64,000 nucleotides of DNA, from contig SPDT01000001.1 of the NCBI GenBank assembly GCA_008477525.1, positions 5,270,001 through 5,334,000 on the forward strand, given 5' to 3'. The notes beneath the pieces are model-generated. The model was not told the origin of the DNA and ran no database searches. It was given only the letters and a program-made list of their open reading frames with translations. Source of the DNA: Hypomyces perniciosus. Lineage: Eukaryota > Ascomycota > Sordariomycetes > Hypocreales > Hypocreaceae. Position numbers and translations under genes: made by a program. This document shows, in pieces, positions 30,884 to 40,953 of this stretch (the first letter of the stretch is position 1; each line of letters opens with the position of its first letter).

Positions 30884-31535
30884 TCGTCTAGCAATATACT
30901 ATACTATACTTCCGCGGGATTTTTAAATAAGCACTATGGCAACATCGTTGTTACATAACATAGATATAATTTAGTAGCTGTTGGCAACGCAGTGCAACAA
31001 TCCTATGGGTCTCTTAAGTGATAAAGTGTAGGGTTAGGGTTAAAATTGGCAGGAGATTGGGGTAGTTGAGTACTGTAATCAAGTCACTATTTATATTTAG
31101 TGGAACAAGTAGTTCGATTGAATGTGTACTGATATGTAACAGCCAGCTTGTATTTATGCCAAAGAGTGGAAGCTTAGGGCATCCATATACATTGACTGAA
31201 TTTCGTGATCACGATTGGATTATTGCTCCTTTGGCTCGCCTTGAATCACGGTTGTTGATCTGGTATACTATTAGTGCGTCGTTCCGACTATTAATCCATA
31301 CCGGTTCATAGTAACGGCCATATTATAGTAACACTACACGCAGCGAGTGCGGAGTATAAGATAAACAATGTACATAAATCCAGGCCACTCCACTAATAAA
31401 ACTCATATTCCATATCTATATACATACATATCTGTATATATTGCAATCAATCTGCGGTGCTGTAAAGAATGATGTTCTGTATGTATGTATGGCAACGCTA
31501 TATTACAGTATTAGGCACGATTCCCACACATATAT
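30884..31535. other. AT-rich intergenic region
   Basis: No gene seen. Contains a short telomere-like tract at 31029-31042. Confidence 0.5.
31029..31042 (+). repeat. Short telomere-like tract
   Basis: TAGGGTTAGGGTTA, a little over two copies of the TTAGGG repeat used by most filamentous fungi. It is too short to mark a telomere; it may be an interstitial scar or chance. Confidence 0.5.
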
Positions 31536-31668
31536 ACAGTAGAGGCCGAAACGAGTGTCCGCGATTTGTCAATATAGAAAGTTTCTGGGCACAGACCATG
31601 CCTCTAATTTTCGTAGCCGATACTTCTATAAACGCAGCCCAACCGTGCCTTCTTAATGTCTACCTAAT
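31536..31668 (+). pseudogene. Coding relic, inverted pair member 1
   Basis: Reads SRGRNECPRFVNIESFWAQT, matching the minus-strand relic at 31880-32008. DNA similarity covers about 65 bp well and weaker flanks. It is a fragment of an unrecognised gene. Confidence 0.5.
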
Positions 31669-31879
31669 ATTACATTAGACCAATTTCACCATTATCATAT
31701 AAAAGGGAACGGCAAGAAACAGCCGAAAGCCGCTCTAAACTCTCTATTAGTAGAAAAAAACCTTAGATCCATAAGCGCTATATTTTAAAGTTGCTGTTTC
31801 TGACTTTCAGGAGTAAGACGGATCAAAATCCCAATTTATAACATTAAAAAGCCATTTATGGCTTTTGTTAAGCTCATGC

Positions 31880-32008
31880 TAGAGAACAACCTGCCAAGCT
31901 TTATGTATAGTAGTGGCTACAGCAGGCAGCAGTCTGGTCCGTGCCCAGAGAGTTTCTAAAGACACAAATGGCGGACACTGGTTTCGGCCGCTACTGTACC
32001 ACCGCCCA
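31880..32008 (-). pseudogene. Coding relic, inverted pair member 2
   Basis: Reads SSGRNQCPPFVSLETLWART on the minus strand, homologous to 31536-31668 in opposite orientation. It lies about 170 bp upstream of the patatin gene. The parent gene is not recognised. Confidence 0.5.
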
Positions 32009-32175
32009 CACAGTACCTTGATGAAACAACTCGGCCAGAAGTGGCTGCCTACGCTACTCACTGTATCTAGTCCATAAGTTGTTGAAAGATAAACATTCAG
32101 TCTGAAATAGGCCGTGCCACTGACATATAAGATCATCAAGACACCCACATACCTAACCTGAAGGCCATAAGCATC

Positions 32176-35100
32176 ATGAGCAATTGCAGCCATACTGGGT
32201 GGCTAAGGCTGTGGAAGAAAAATCACCAAATCATTCTTGAAACATCGGACCGGCCACGCCAGCTTCTCAAAGACATTCAAAATGTAGACGAACCTGTCGG
32301 TGTCATCATTTTGATCGGCAGCCAGACCAAGTCTCTTGTTTTCTCCACTCTCGGTCTAGAATACAGTCATCTGGCGGGCCGAAAATGCCATGGAGAATAC
32401 CATCTACAAGTTTCACACCTTCGAGCCAAAAGACCGATCATCGTCGGCGATGGTGATATACCCCCCCATAATAGACTGCCTAGATCCTGTAAGCTGCAAC
32501 ATTGCCATGAGACGGCTGATCAACCTTTTTTGGAGCAAAAATCGATAGCAAAAGCGGTAGAGGCGTCCGACCACATCTATCACAGGCTGCTTTCTCCATT
32601 CGCAGATGTCGTCTGTATATTTGTTGCGGACATTGGAGGCATCGACAGCACTATACACCGCCTGACGGCATGGGCCGACAAGGGCCAGTCATCGACGTCG
32701 CCAATTCGCCCCGCATTGGTTCTTGTCGTAGCAAGGGGACAGAAAAAGCCGATGCTGAGTGCCATCAACGCTGTGTCGCTTGGGGATCATTTTCGGCGCA
32801 TCCGCGTCGTAACCATCTACAATAACACTCGTGGATTGAGATCAAAGAGAGTGCAATCGAAGATGTGCCAGCCTCTCCGTAAAGAGCTTCTCAGGTCCTT
32901 GGATCTCGTCCAACACGACCGACTTGACTCAGGCTTGCTCTTTTCGGCACGCCATACCGCAGAATTCCTCCTTGCCGCCCCGGAGAGCGCCGTCAAGTCG
33001 CCATGGGAGCCGTTTGATTTCATCAAAATTTCGAGAGCGAAGAACCCCACAGCCCCGGACCTTTCAGTGCATCTTATGGGCTTTCTAAAGCTAATTGATG
33101 ATGCTGCTTCGTTGACAAGCTTTGCAATCCCACTCATAGCCTCCAGTTTCATTTTAGACCAGTACCCCCCCGGAATGCACTGTAAGCATGACAATCATGA
33201 CTTGCAACCTCTTAGGCGTACTCAAAGCTGAATTGTCTGCTAGCTTTCAAACCCCAGGATGTTTTTCGCACATTCTATCACGACGCATGCATGCAAGTGA
33301 GCAAGGACCTGGAGACGTACCGAGAGGTGTCTAATCTTCCGACACTCCCATTTGACCTTATCCCCGTAATCCGGGACGAAGTTACCAAGCAATTCCATCG
33401 ATATAAAGAACTCCAATCGTCAAAGGATTTACATCTACAGAACCTGGCCCATCTATGCAGGCATAGCACCTTCCCGCTATCGGAAGAGTCATGCCTCAGC
33501 TGTCTGCGGCGCAGGCCCCAATACCGCCTCCCATGCGGGCATTGGATATGCCAGATATGCGTCAGGATCTTCCACTGTCCGAGTCCAGAGGACACTTGGC
33601 TGTTCTGCGTCGACAAATGCATCCTTTGTGGGTTCGACACAGGCGACCTACGTATCCGTGTCAAACCAGACACCGCAACAGCTCGCGTGCTGAGCATCGA
33701 CGGCGGGGGAACTCGAGGGCGAGCCCCCTTGGAATTTCTCCAGGTCTTGCAACACGTCGTCGCACTGCCGTATCCGGTGCAGCGAAATTTCGATATCGTA
33801 TACGGGACAAGCTCTGGTGACTCGAGATATCCGATCCTGTGTTCTCTGACGAACGCAAGCTGACCACCACGACAGGTGCCATGACTGCTTGTGCGCTTTA
33901 CATTAATGGCTGGCCCATCGAGAAATGTATCGAGTATTTCGAGTTATCGTCAAAGTTGGCGTTCGAGAAGCGCCAGTTGTTTCGACTCTTCATATGTTTG
34001 TTCGGGCATCTCCCCATCATATCGCCAGTTGTTCAGTTCGTAATCTCGTTGTTAGTAGACAGTAAGTATTCGGCCGAAAGGCTAGAGATGATACAGCAAG
34101 ACGTTTACGGTCGGGACCGCGCCATCGTAGACTCCAAGGAAGCAAGTGAGATGGGCACATTGCTCGGCGTGACGCTCACTAGCACAGACGATACAAGCAC
34201 CTTCGTCGTGACTAACTACAACGGAGCCGGGGAGCGCCGTGACAATAGCAGTAAGCATCACCGCATACGGGACGATGAACACAAGCCTGACCACGTCCAG
34301 ACTATAGCGCTCTCGACTCCAGCACTGGAATCCACAATGTACCTCTCTGGGAAATGTATGTTAAGCTTCAGAGAAAATCCCCTCCCCTCCCTCATCCTCA
34401 GACATATAGCAGCGTGCTAAGTCAAAGCAGTCTTCGCTGTTGTACTGCAGCGCCATAGTAAGTCGATTATAAGCTCGTCCGTTAGGCATCCTGATGTTAA
34501 GCAGGGTTGGCAAAAGCTACTTTACTCCGCATCGCATTGAAGGTGTGGGGACCTTCCAAGACGGCGGTCTGACATTCAACAATCCTGCCTCAATTGCACT
34601 CAAAGAAGCAGCGGCCATCTTTCCAGCCGCGACGGAACCAAGCATTGTGGTGTCGCTGGGGACAGGCGCAACTTCGCCAAGTCATGATAGCGATGCACCG
34701 AGGCGCGCTTTGTGGAAAGACTCATTTCCGGCCCGACTGTCCCGTGCTTTTTGGAAACAGGGCGACTCTAGTGATGCTTGGAAACAGTTGATGGCCCACC
34801 AAAAATTGGGCGGCCGCGGGGAGTTTTTCCGGTTCAACATCGAGTTCAAGGCCAAGCAACCTGCCTTGGACGACGTAGAGGGTATGGGCGAAATCAGTAG
34901 AATCGCGCGAGAGGCCGCACTTGGATCAGTCGCCATGGAAAAGCTCGCGAAATGCATTCGGGCCGAGCTGTTCCTTTTCGAGCTAGACCCGGCTCATCCA
35001 CCCCAGCTCGTATCTGGCAATTACGAAGGCGTAGGCTACATTCTATGTCGCCTGCGAGCGGGAACAGCAGAATTCGATGCGTTCATGCGTCAGCTACATC

Positions 35101-35417
35101 ATGCCTGTGCTTCTTTCAGATGCCAAGGGCGAACACTGCCTGATAATTTTCAAGTGTCTCCTCATGTGATGATAAATGATGACGGGAACTTTCGTCAAAG
35201 GGTAGCATTTCATTTACCGAGCCGACAACACCAGCTTGAAATCAGTCTACAAGAAGGCCCGTCATCTATCTGCCACATTAGTGGTTCGCCTTTTACTCTT
35301 GAACGGCTAATTAGACAGCAAAAACTGGATGCATACTTTGGCACAAGTGACCACCGGAAGCGGACGCGCGTAGATGATACAATGAAGCAGCCGCTGAAGC
35401 GTCAAAGGTTGCAGTGA
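32176..35417 (+). CDS. Patatin-like phospholipase with zinc-finger module, six exons, 978 aa
   Basis: Exons: 32176-33181, 33244-33816, 33876-34250, 34301-34355, 34431-34457, 34517-35417 (2,937 nt, in frame). All five introns (62, 59, 50, 75, 59 nt) have GT-AG ends; several show GTAAGY donors and CTGAC or GCTAAG branch-like sites. The N-terminal ~330 residues look like a degraded nucleotide-binding domain (VGVIILIGSQTKSLVFSTLG in P-loop position). Next comes a RING-like Cys/His module: CLSCLRRRPQYRLPCGHWIC, QICVRIF and CVDKCILCG. The patatin domain has the oxyanion loop DGGGTRG, the serine elbow GTSSG split by intron 2, and the dyad Asp in FQDGGLTFNNP, so it should be catalytically complete. 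It would hydrolyse lipid acyl esters. Fungal proteins of this kind are candidates for self/non-self recognition or immune-like lipases, which is inference. Confidence 0.85.
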
Positions 35418-36599
35418 TTTGGAAATTTTGCTGTGCCAGCACGCGACATTAACCACTGTTATGCATTCCTTATCCCACATCACGCTCTAGAGAAGAAAAT
35501 ATGCACCTTGCCTAGCTTTAACTACCGAGAACCTTGAAAAATGTGCGAAAATGGGTCGGCCAAGCAGGCCATATTTGCTAGGTTATATCTAAATGTAATT
35601 GAGGATAGATGCCGGCTGGGGAATAAGAGTAGCCACCGACACGATGCGAGGGTCTAGGGTAAGCAACATGGACAAAGCAACCTCTGCTTGCATAGTTGGG
35701 AACAAATACTGCAGCGGCGGCTAGGGCGTCAGGAGAACCAAGGGGCGTAAAGCACACATTTGATGACTACCTTTCATAGCGGCTTTGACATATCAAGAAT
35801 GATGTGTTTTTTTTATATATAAATATCTATATATCTATATATATCGTTCTCTTGTCAGATTAACTGCTATAGCAAAAGTGTAGGCCTACTGTATTTCACA
35901 GTAGTAGTTTGAATAATGTTATATACAGAAAACCGCCTTTCCACACTGGGTGGGGGACAATACTCATAGGGCCTACCAGGCGGACCAATCAATTATGTGT
36001 GTACAGCTCGCCAAAGGCGTTGCTCACAGATAGGTAGTTAGGCAAGAAATAGCGCTCTCCTAATTTCACAGATATCTTCGTGCCCTGTGGAACTATCCAC
36101 ATGCTAATTGGGAAAGTCTTCGCCTAAATGCTGTGACGCTGGTTTGACCACCTGAAGAGTTGGCTCTGAGTCGTGTCTTTGGACTGTTTCCTGGCCGCCG
36201 CAGCCTAGGAAACCACTCTCAGCAATGTAGCTGTACCTTATCCAACATCTTTTACCCTTTAGCTGCAAGAGAAAGACCCAAATAAAAAAAGAGTATAACC
36301 ACCCAGCCAGTAGTAACAGTAACATTTCTTCTAGCGGTACTCTGTAGTTTATGAGATCACGTACAACTTCTCTTCTTCACCATAAACACCAGCACCACTA
36401 TAACTTGAGTAATCATGATGCTCAACAGCAAAAAGGCATTATAAAATCTTGTATAACGGATTTCAGTAGGTAACCCTACATTTTATGAACACAACCAAAG
36501 TGAGTCACTATTATCAAAACTTTAACCTGAGAAAACTAAAAGACCATAACCAATGTCGACTATCCTTTTTCTGGCCTGTTATTTTCCCCTAACTGAGCT
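35418..36599. other. Intergenic with AT microsatellite
   Basis: Contains a T/TA-rich run at about 35808-35846. A minus-strand 73-codon frame (36325-36104) starts MLLLLLAGWLYSFFIWVFLL, a possible membrane helix, but continues without protein-like features; I do not call it a gene. Confidence 0.45.
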
Positions 36600-36962
36600 C
36601 TATAGAAAGGTACTCAATACTTCTATTGTTTCCTTTTTACACTTCTGCAGGCTCTCTTGAGCTCTATGTACGTTCCTATTTCTCTCTTGCACCCCAAGTA
36701 AAACTGCGTTCTCCTGGCTGGCAAGGGCAGCTAAGAATGAGGATGCTAACCGGATTGTGGCTTCGGCTTTCTCAACGCTCACTGCGAATCTTGTACTGGT
36801 TTGTTGGCTTTTCTTCCCGGCCATTCGAGCTTCGAGTTTCTTTGCCCGGTCGTCATTGGCACATTGGGTTATCTCATCAGCTTTTGCTGTAACAAAGATT
36901 CGACGTTGACCTTTCGTAATGCGTCGGACATTGTCGGGTAGTCGGATCCGTGGCATCTCCAT
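36600..36962 (-). CDS. Small helical hypothetical protein, 120 aa
   Basis: A basic N-terminus (RIRLPDNVRRITKGQRRI) is followed by alanine- and charge-rich helices (DRAKKLEARMAGKKSQQ; ATIRLASSFLAALASQEN; VHRAQESLQKCKKETIEVL). It is consistent with a small coiled-coil protein. No domain, signal peptide or membrane helix. The frame is intact but short. Confidence 0.45.
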   Translation of the reverse strand: MEMPRIRLPDNVRRITKGQRRIFVTAKADEITQCANDDRAKKLEARMAGKKSQQTSTRFAVSVEKAEATIRLASSFLAALASQENAVLLGVQERNRNVHRAQESLQKCKKETIEVLSTFL

Positions 36963-37598
36963 AATGCCAGTCTAATTTATTGTCCGCGGCGGAGATGTCG
37001 TTTTGTTTTAATTACAGAGAATAGACAAGTCATATAGGCATGGCCATCCCAATCAGGCTGTCACGACCGAATGCCACTAATGACCTAGATATTCTCGTTA
37101 CGTTGCAGATTACTGTTCAGGTAGCTCCGCGCGTTGGGTGTGGCGTTGCCCTCCTAAACTCGGACGATGAGCTATTAGTAATTCAACCCGATCATCAGGG
37201 TGGTAATCTTAACAGTCAAGCTACCACTAAACACCTTGGTTACTGATGGAGTAAAGGTGCTCCCTAGCGGGGCCATTGCCGGCTCGGCGAGAACTTGTCT
37301 AATCATCTTCCGGTCTGTATCCATATAAAGGGCTCTATTGCTCTCCCATGTCTGGAAGCTAGCTGGCGACGGAGAAATGAGGCCAGGATGAGCAGCCGTT
37401 TCCAGTTTATACCTGCCCTTTAGAGCTTTTTGACGTACGTTGGCCTTTGCCTTTCATTCCGTTTCTTCCTGCCACTTTCCATTTTCCCCATTCACAACCC
37501 GGCTAAGTCCAACTCTTGCTCAAGAGCCAGATTCTGCTCCGTCTCCTAGCGGTTAAAGCACACTTCATAAGTGCAAGTATAGGAAAGGCACTCTCAAC
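36963..37598. other. Intergenic, promoter of bZIP relic
   Basis: A 68-codon open frame at 37040-37246 has no features. ATATAAAG lies at about 37321-37328. A tRNA-like stretch near 37545-37590 was rejected. Confidence 0.45.
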
Positions 37599-38183
37599 AT
37601 GAAGATCAATTCTCTGCTCAATCCCGCGCCACAGTGGACAGCACCAGACCACACAGCATATGGGCAACTAATTGCAAGTGTCGGCGAACCTGCACTGTCC
37701 AGCCGATCCTCCCATGTTCAGCCTATTCAAAATTTCTGCCCTTACTACGACCACTATCAGGCAGGACGAACTGGACCTATTGGGATTCACCAACCTCTGG
37801 GAACGGAATCCGAAAATCGCGATCAAACAGTTACTCTAACGAGACCGGACTCCCAGCTGGGTGACCTTTACAGTCAACTACAGGCATTGAAAGGAATGAA
37901 ATATCTCTATATGCTTCTGCCAGGAAATGAGGCACCAATTCAGGTTCCGATAGACCGTTCAAAGGCATCGAAGGAAATGGACCAGAAACGACGGCGTGGT
38001 GCTAGGGTGTCGACACGCTATCGCAATAGGCGAGCGGTACTGGTCGAGATTACCGAAAATAAAGAAAAGCTGCAACAGGTACTGCAGTAACTTGAGCATC
38101 TTGCACAGCTGAGGGATTTATACCAAGATGAAATCGGCCGACTCAGGGATTTTTTGTGTCGGGTATTGGTGGTGGAGAGATAG
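37599..38183 (+). pseudogene. bZIP-type transcription factor with premature stop
   Basis: The frame starts MKINSLLNPAPQWTA, as in a group of Aspergillus bZIP proteins I recall. It reaches a basic region KRRRGARVSTRYRNRR and the first zipper heptads (ITENKEKLQQVLQ). A TAA at 38088-38090 then stops it. The same frame continues LEHLAQLRDLYQDEIGRLRD to a TAG at 38181-38183, clearly the rest of the zipper, so the TAA is a nonsense mutation (CAA to TAA is the simplest change). The invariant Asn of the basic region (RRRN in relatives) reads Gly. Both changes argue that DNA binding is lost. A truncated product of 163 residues may still be made. Confidence 0.7.
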
Positions 38184-38380
38184 CTGTCTCAGGAGCCGTT
38201 AATGCCGATGACAGGCAGTTATGGAAGGGAAATGAATATCACTGCGTAGGCCTGCCCTTTTTCACATAGGTGCCAATTGCCCCTTTCGTTTCGGTCCTTG
38301 TCATTTTGGTACGTACGTATTTAATATGAAATGGATGATTGCGTCAGTTTAACAGGTTTCGTGGCTCATATCATCGTATC

Positions 38381-39590
38381 TTAGATCCAACAATCGCAAG
38401 CCTCATTTACACAATCCCATTCCAGCAATGATTCTTCTACTCTCAGCGGCTCCAAGTGAGGGTGATTAAGGAGAGGGAAGGATATATCTGGTTTCGTGTT
38501 GTCGTGCGGAAGGAAAGCACAGAAGCGTGATTGGTTCCGCCATCTGTACATAATCTCAATGATCTGAGCCTGCCTGCTTTAGCTACATTCCGCCACACCG
38601 GGTAGCTTTATTTCAGGGTGTTTCCTACCGTACAAGCACCTCGTACATGCGACTCCCTGATTGAACTATGGACGTTATAAGCTAGCGCTTGTTGGCAGTC
38701 GCCGGTATCTAGAGCTCACCTATCTGTCGCCTGCCAGGAGAGTACAAGAGCTGCCGCCAGGATAGCATCGGAAGTGTCGCGAGAGAAGGAGCTGATTGCA
38801 TCACATAAGCTACTTATGGCGGCGCTGCTGTGCTTGAGGGCCATTCCACCGACCCGGGGACAGTTGTTGTAGAGGCCGATGTGCGTAGCGGAGAGAGCAA
38901 GCAGCGCATGCATGACGTATGGCGTTGTAGCACCGATAGTAAGAAGGCTAGTACATGGAGTTAGTAGTAACGTTAAATAAGGAACCCGGTATAAATAAAA
39001 CTTACGTGGGAATGTTGCTGACCCATAAGGCAAATTGACCTGTGTGGACAAGCCTGTGATATAAGGTTGCAATGTGATAGATGAGCCGTAACTCCTCGAC
39101 TGAATATAAACGTGACATAGGAGGCACATGAGCCTCCAGAAACGGGAAGGGGAAGACCCCAGTTCTCTGCCATCTATTAATGGCTGCCCTGATCTCGGGC
39201 GTCCACAGGAGATCGGGTTCATCTGCATTTGTTCGATCTGCATCCGAGAGCTTACTGTCATTATATGGACAGCGGACGTTATGCGTAGTGCATTTACCGC
39301 TAAGGGTTGGCAAAATAGGTTATCAGTCCACTTCCGCCTGCGCCTAAAAAACTAGGTACTGACCACTGAGGAAAGGCCTCATCGCATCGCAAGTGTCGAC
39401 GCTTACTGTGATACAGATTAAGTTGGAGAAGGTGCGGAGTGATTTGAACTTGATATACCAGGTACCACAGCCGGTGCGTGACTTGACATGGCTGTGATAA
39501 TTTGGTCAGCAAATGTTACATAGACATTTTGTGTTGAAGGAAAGAAGCAACTAACCTGCGGCGAGCACCACGACGAGTTGTGGTAGGCAT
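38381..39590 (-). CDS. Zn(II)2Cys6 transcription factor, six exons, 264 aa
   Basis: Exons: 39590-39556, 39491-39459, 39405-39364, 39299-39006, 38947-38720, 38543-38381 (795 nt). Introns 1-4 are 53-64 nt with GT-AG ends. Spliced, the N-terminus MPTTTRRGARRSHVKSRTGC begins a textbook binuclear cluster, C-x2-C-x6-C-x6-C-x2-C-x6-C, whose cysteines are split by introns 2 and 3. The middle segment ATTPYVMHALLALSATHIGL is typical of UPC2-like fungal regulators. Intron 5 (176 nt) is unusually long, and the exon after it gives only a short tail, so part of the usual regulatory domain may have been lost. A fold-back repeat begins 9 bp upstream of the start codon. Targets unknown. Confidence 0.75.
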
Positions 39591-39598
39591 GATGGCTT

Positions 39599-39734
39599 AA
39601 TGAAACGGAGACTAACTGACAGTTGCTCTTGTTCTCAGTAGCTAGAGTGGTATTTGGGCCCTAGCTGGAGCTCAAATATTAGTTACTTTAACTACTGAGA
39701 ACAGGAGCACCTATCAGTTAGTCTCTGTTCCATT
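39599..39734. repeat. Fold-back repeat at the Zn2Cys6 start codon
   Basis: The 43-nt arms 39599-39641 and 39692-39734 are imperfect reverse complements (about six mismatches; shared core CTACTGAGAACA) around a 50-nt centre. Size and structure fit a miniature foldback or MITE-like insertion in the promoter. No clear target duplication. Confidence 0.7.
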
Positions 39735-40953
39735 GAACTATTATGCTCAGAACTAGCAAAAATATTTGAGTTAATATGTACATATGTGTGTATATACATA
39801 TAAATTCCTTGTCATTCTTTTCATTCTTTTCTTTTAAATTTAGCTCTTATGAGCATTATACCCGCAATTTATTCTCTTAGTCTAAAAGTTGCCTTTTCTG
39901 CCTTCAATAACGGCAAAGTTGGGCCCTAAGCGCCAGATCCAATTTTGACAATGTGGACAGGATGGATACTTCGTCTTAACTGGCCAATTTAGTTATCAGC
40001 GGCGCGCCAAGCCAAAGGTGAGGTGAAATTTTCATTAACTACTTTTAGACGCTGTCGGTCATTGGAAACGGATAGACGGTAAGTGGCAGAATTAGACTAC
40101 AAGGTAAACTCAAAATAAACGGGTTAAAGAGAGCACACCCGTATAATTAAATGACAAAGGGGATGGCATAAAGTGCTCTGTAAAAGTCATGGGTAGTGAA
40201 GTACATATTATTAGGCAGTTTTATAACCCGCAGTGTAAGTATTGGACCCATCGTACTGTTGTAACCACCTTGTGTTGTATCATTAGGGCCGCCCTGTGAA
40301 CCGTAATCCGATGTTAGACCCTTTGTTGGATTCTCTGGATTAAAAAGCTGGGATTGAGGACCAAAGGCGATAGTTTACCGCACAATTGCTGGTGATCGCA
40401 CGATTCACGATGATAGGCATGGGACAGCGAGTAGTCGTCGATAAAATTCCCTGATTTCCAATCTCAGCACAAGTCAGACCATTTGGAGGCTGCCTCATTC
40501 ATAAGCCACTGTATCGTCTCAGTTTCCCAGCTGCTGGATGTCCGGTCGATTCTAGGGACCAGGGGTGAATAGCCGAGCGTCTACATTGTGGGCCACATGT
40601 CTTTGTTTCTTGCCATACTGTTTTTAAAACGGCTTGGACCTACATTGCGTTGCCTGGAGAGGGCTAGCCATTGTGTAGCTCTCGTGGAGGACACTGCTAA
40701 AGAGACCGGACGAGATTGCTAGATGCTTAGATCTGGTAGAGTGGCGGGACGTCCGCAGTGAACGCTTCTATCTAAGAGGATCGACTAGCGGGAGGCATAA
40801 GAGAAGCACTTAGACCAGGACAAAAAAGTGGAGGCATACAAGTCCAAGCAAGTGGGTACACGCAGTTGTCTTCGAAATTTGACCTGCGACTATAAACAGT
40901 CATTATTTTATTGTTCAGACCACCCAAGCACGGCAGGGCCTTTGGTAAAATCG
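39735..40953. other. Intergenic, no gene recognised
   Basis: No open frame with protein-like composition; AT-rich at 39760-39860. Confidence 0.5.

Noticed and set aside
31029..31042. Chromosome end
   Set aside because: Only about two repeats, with unique coding sequence on both sides.
33491..33820. Alternative frame over the patatin gene
   Set aside because: It is a shadow of the RING/patatin coding frame.
37545..37590. tRNA-like sequence (CCTAGCGGTTAAAGC and a small stem)
   Set aside because: It resembles an A box, but there is no B box, T-arm or acceptor stem, and it lies in the leader of the bZIP gene.
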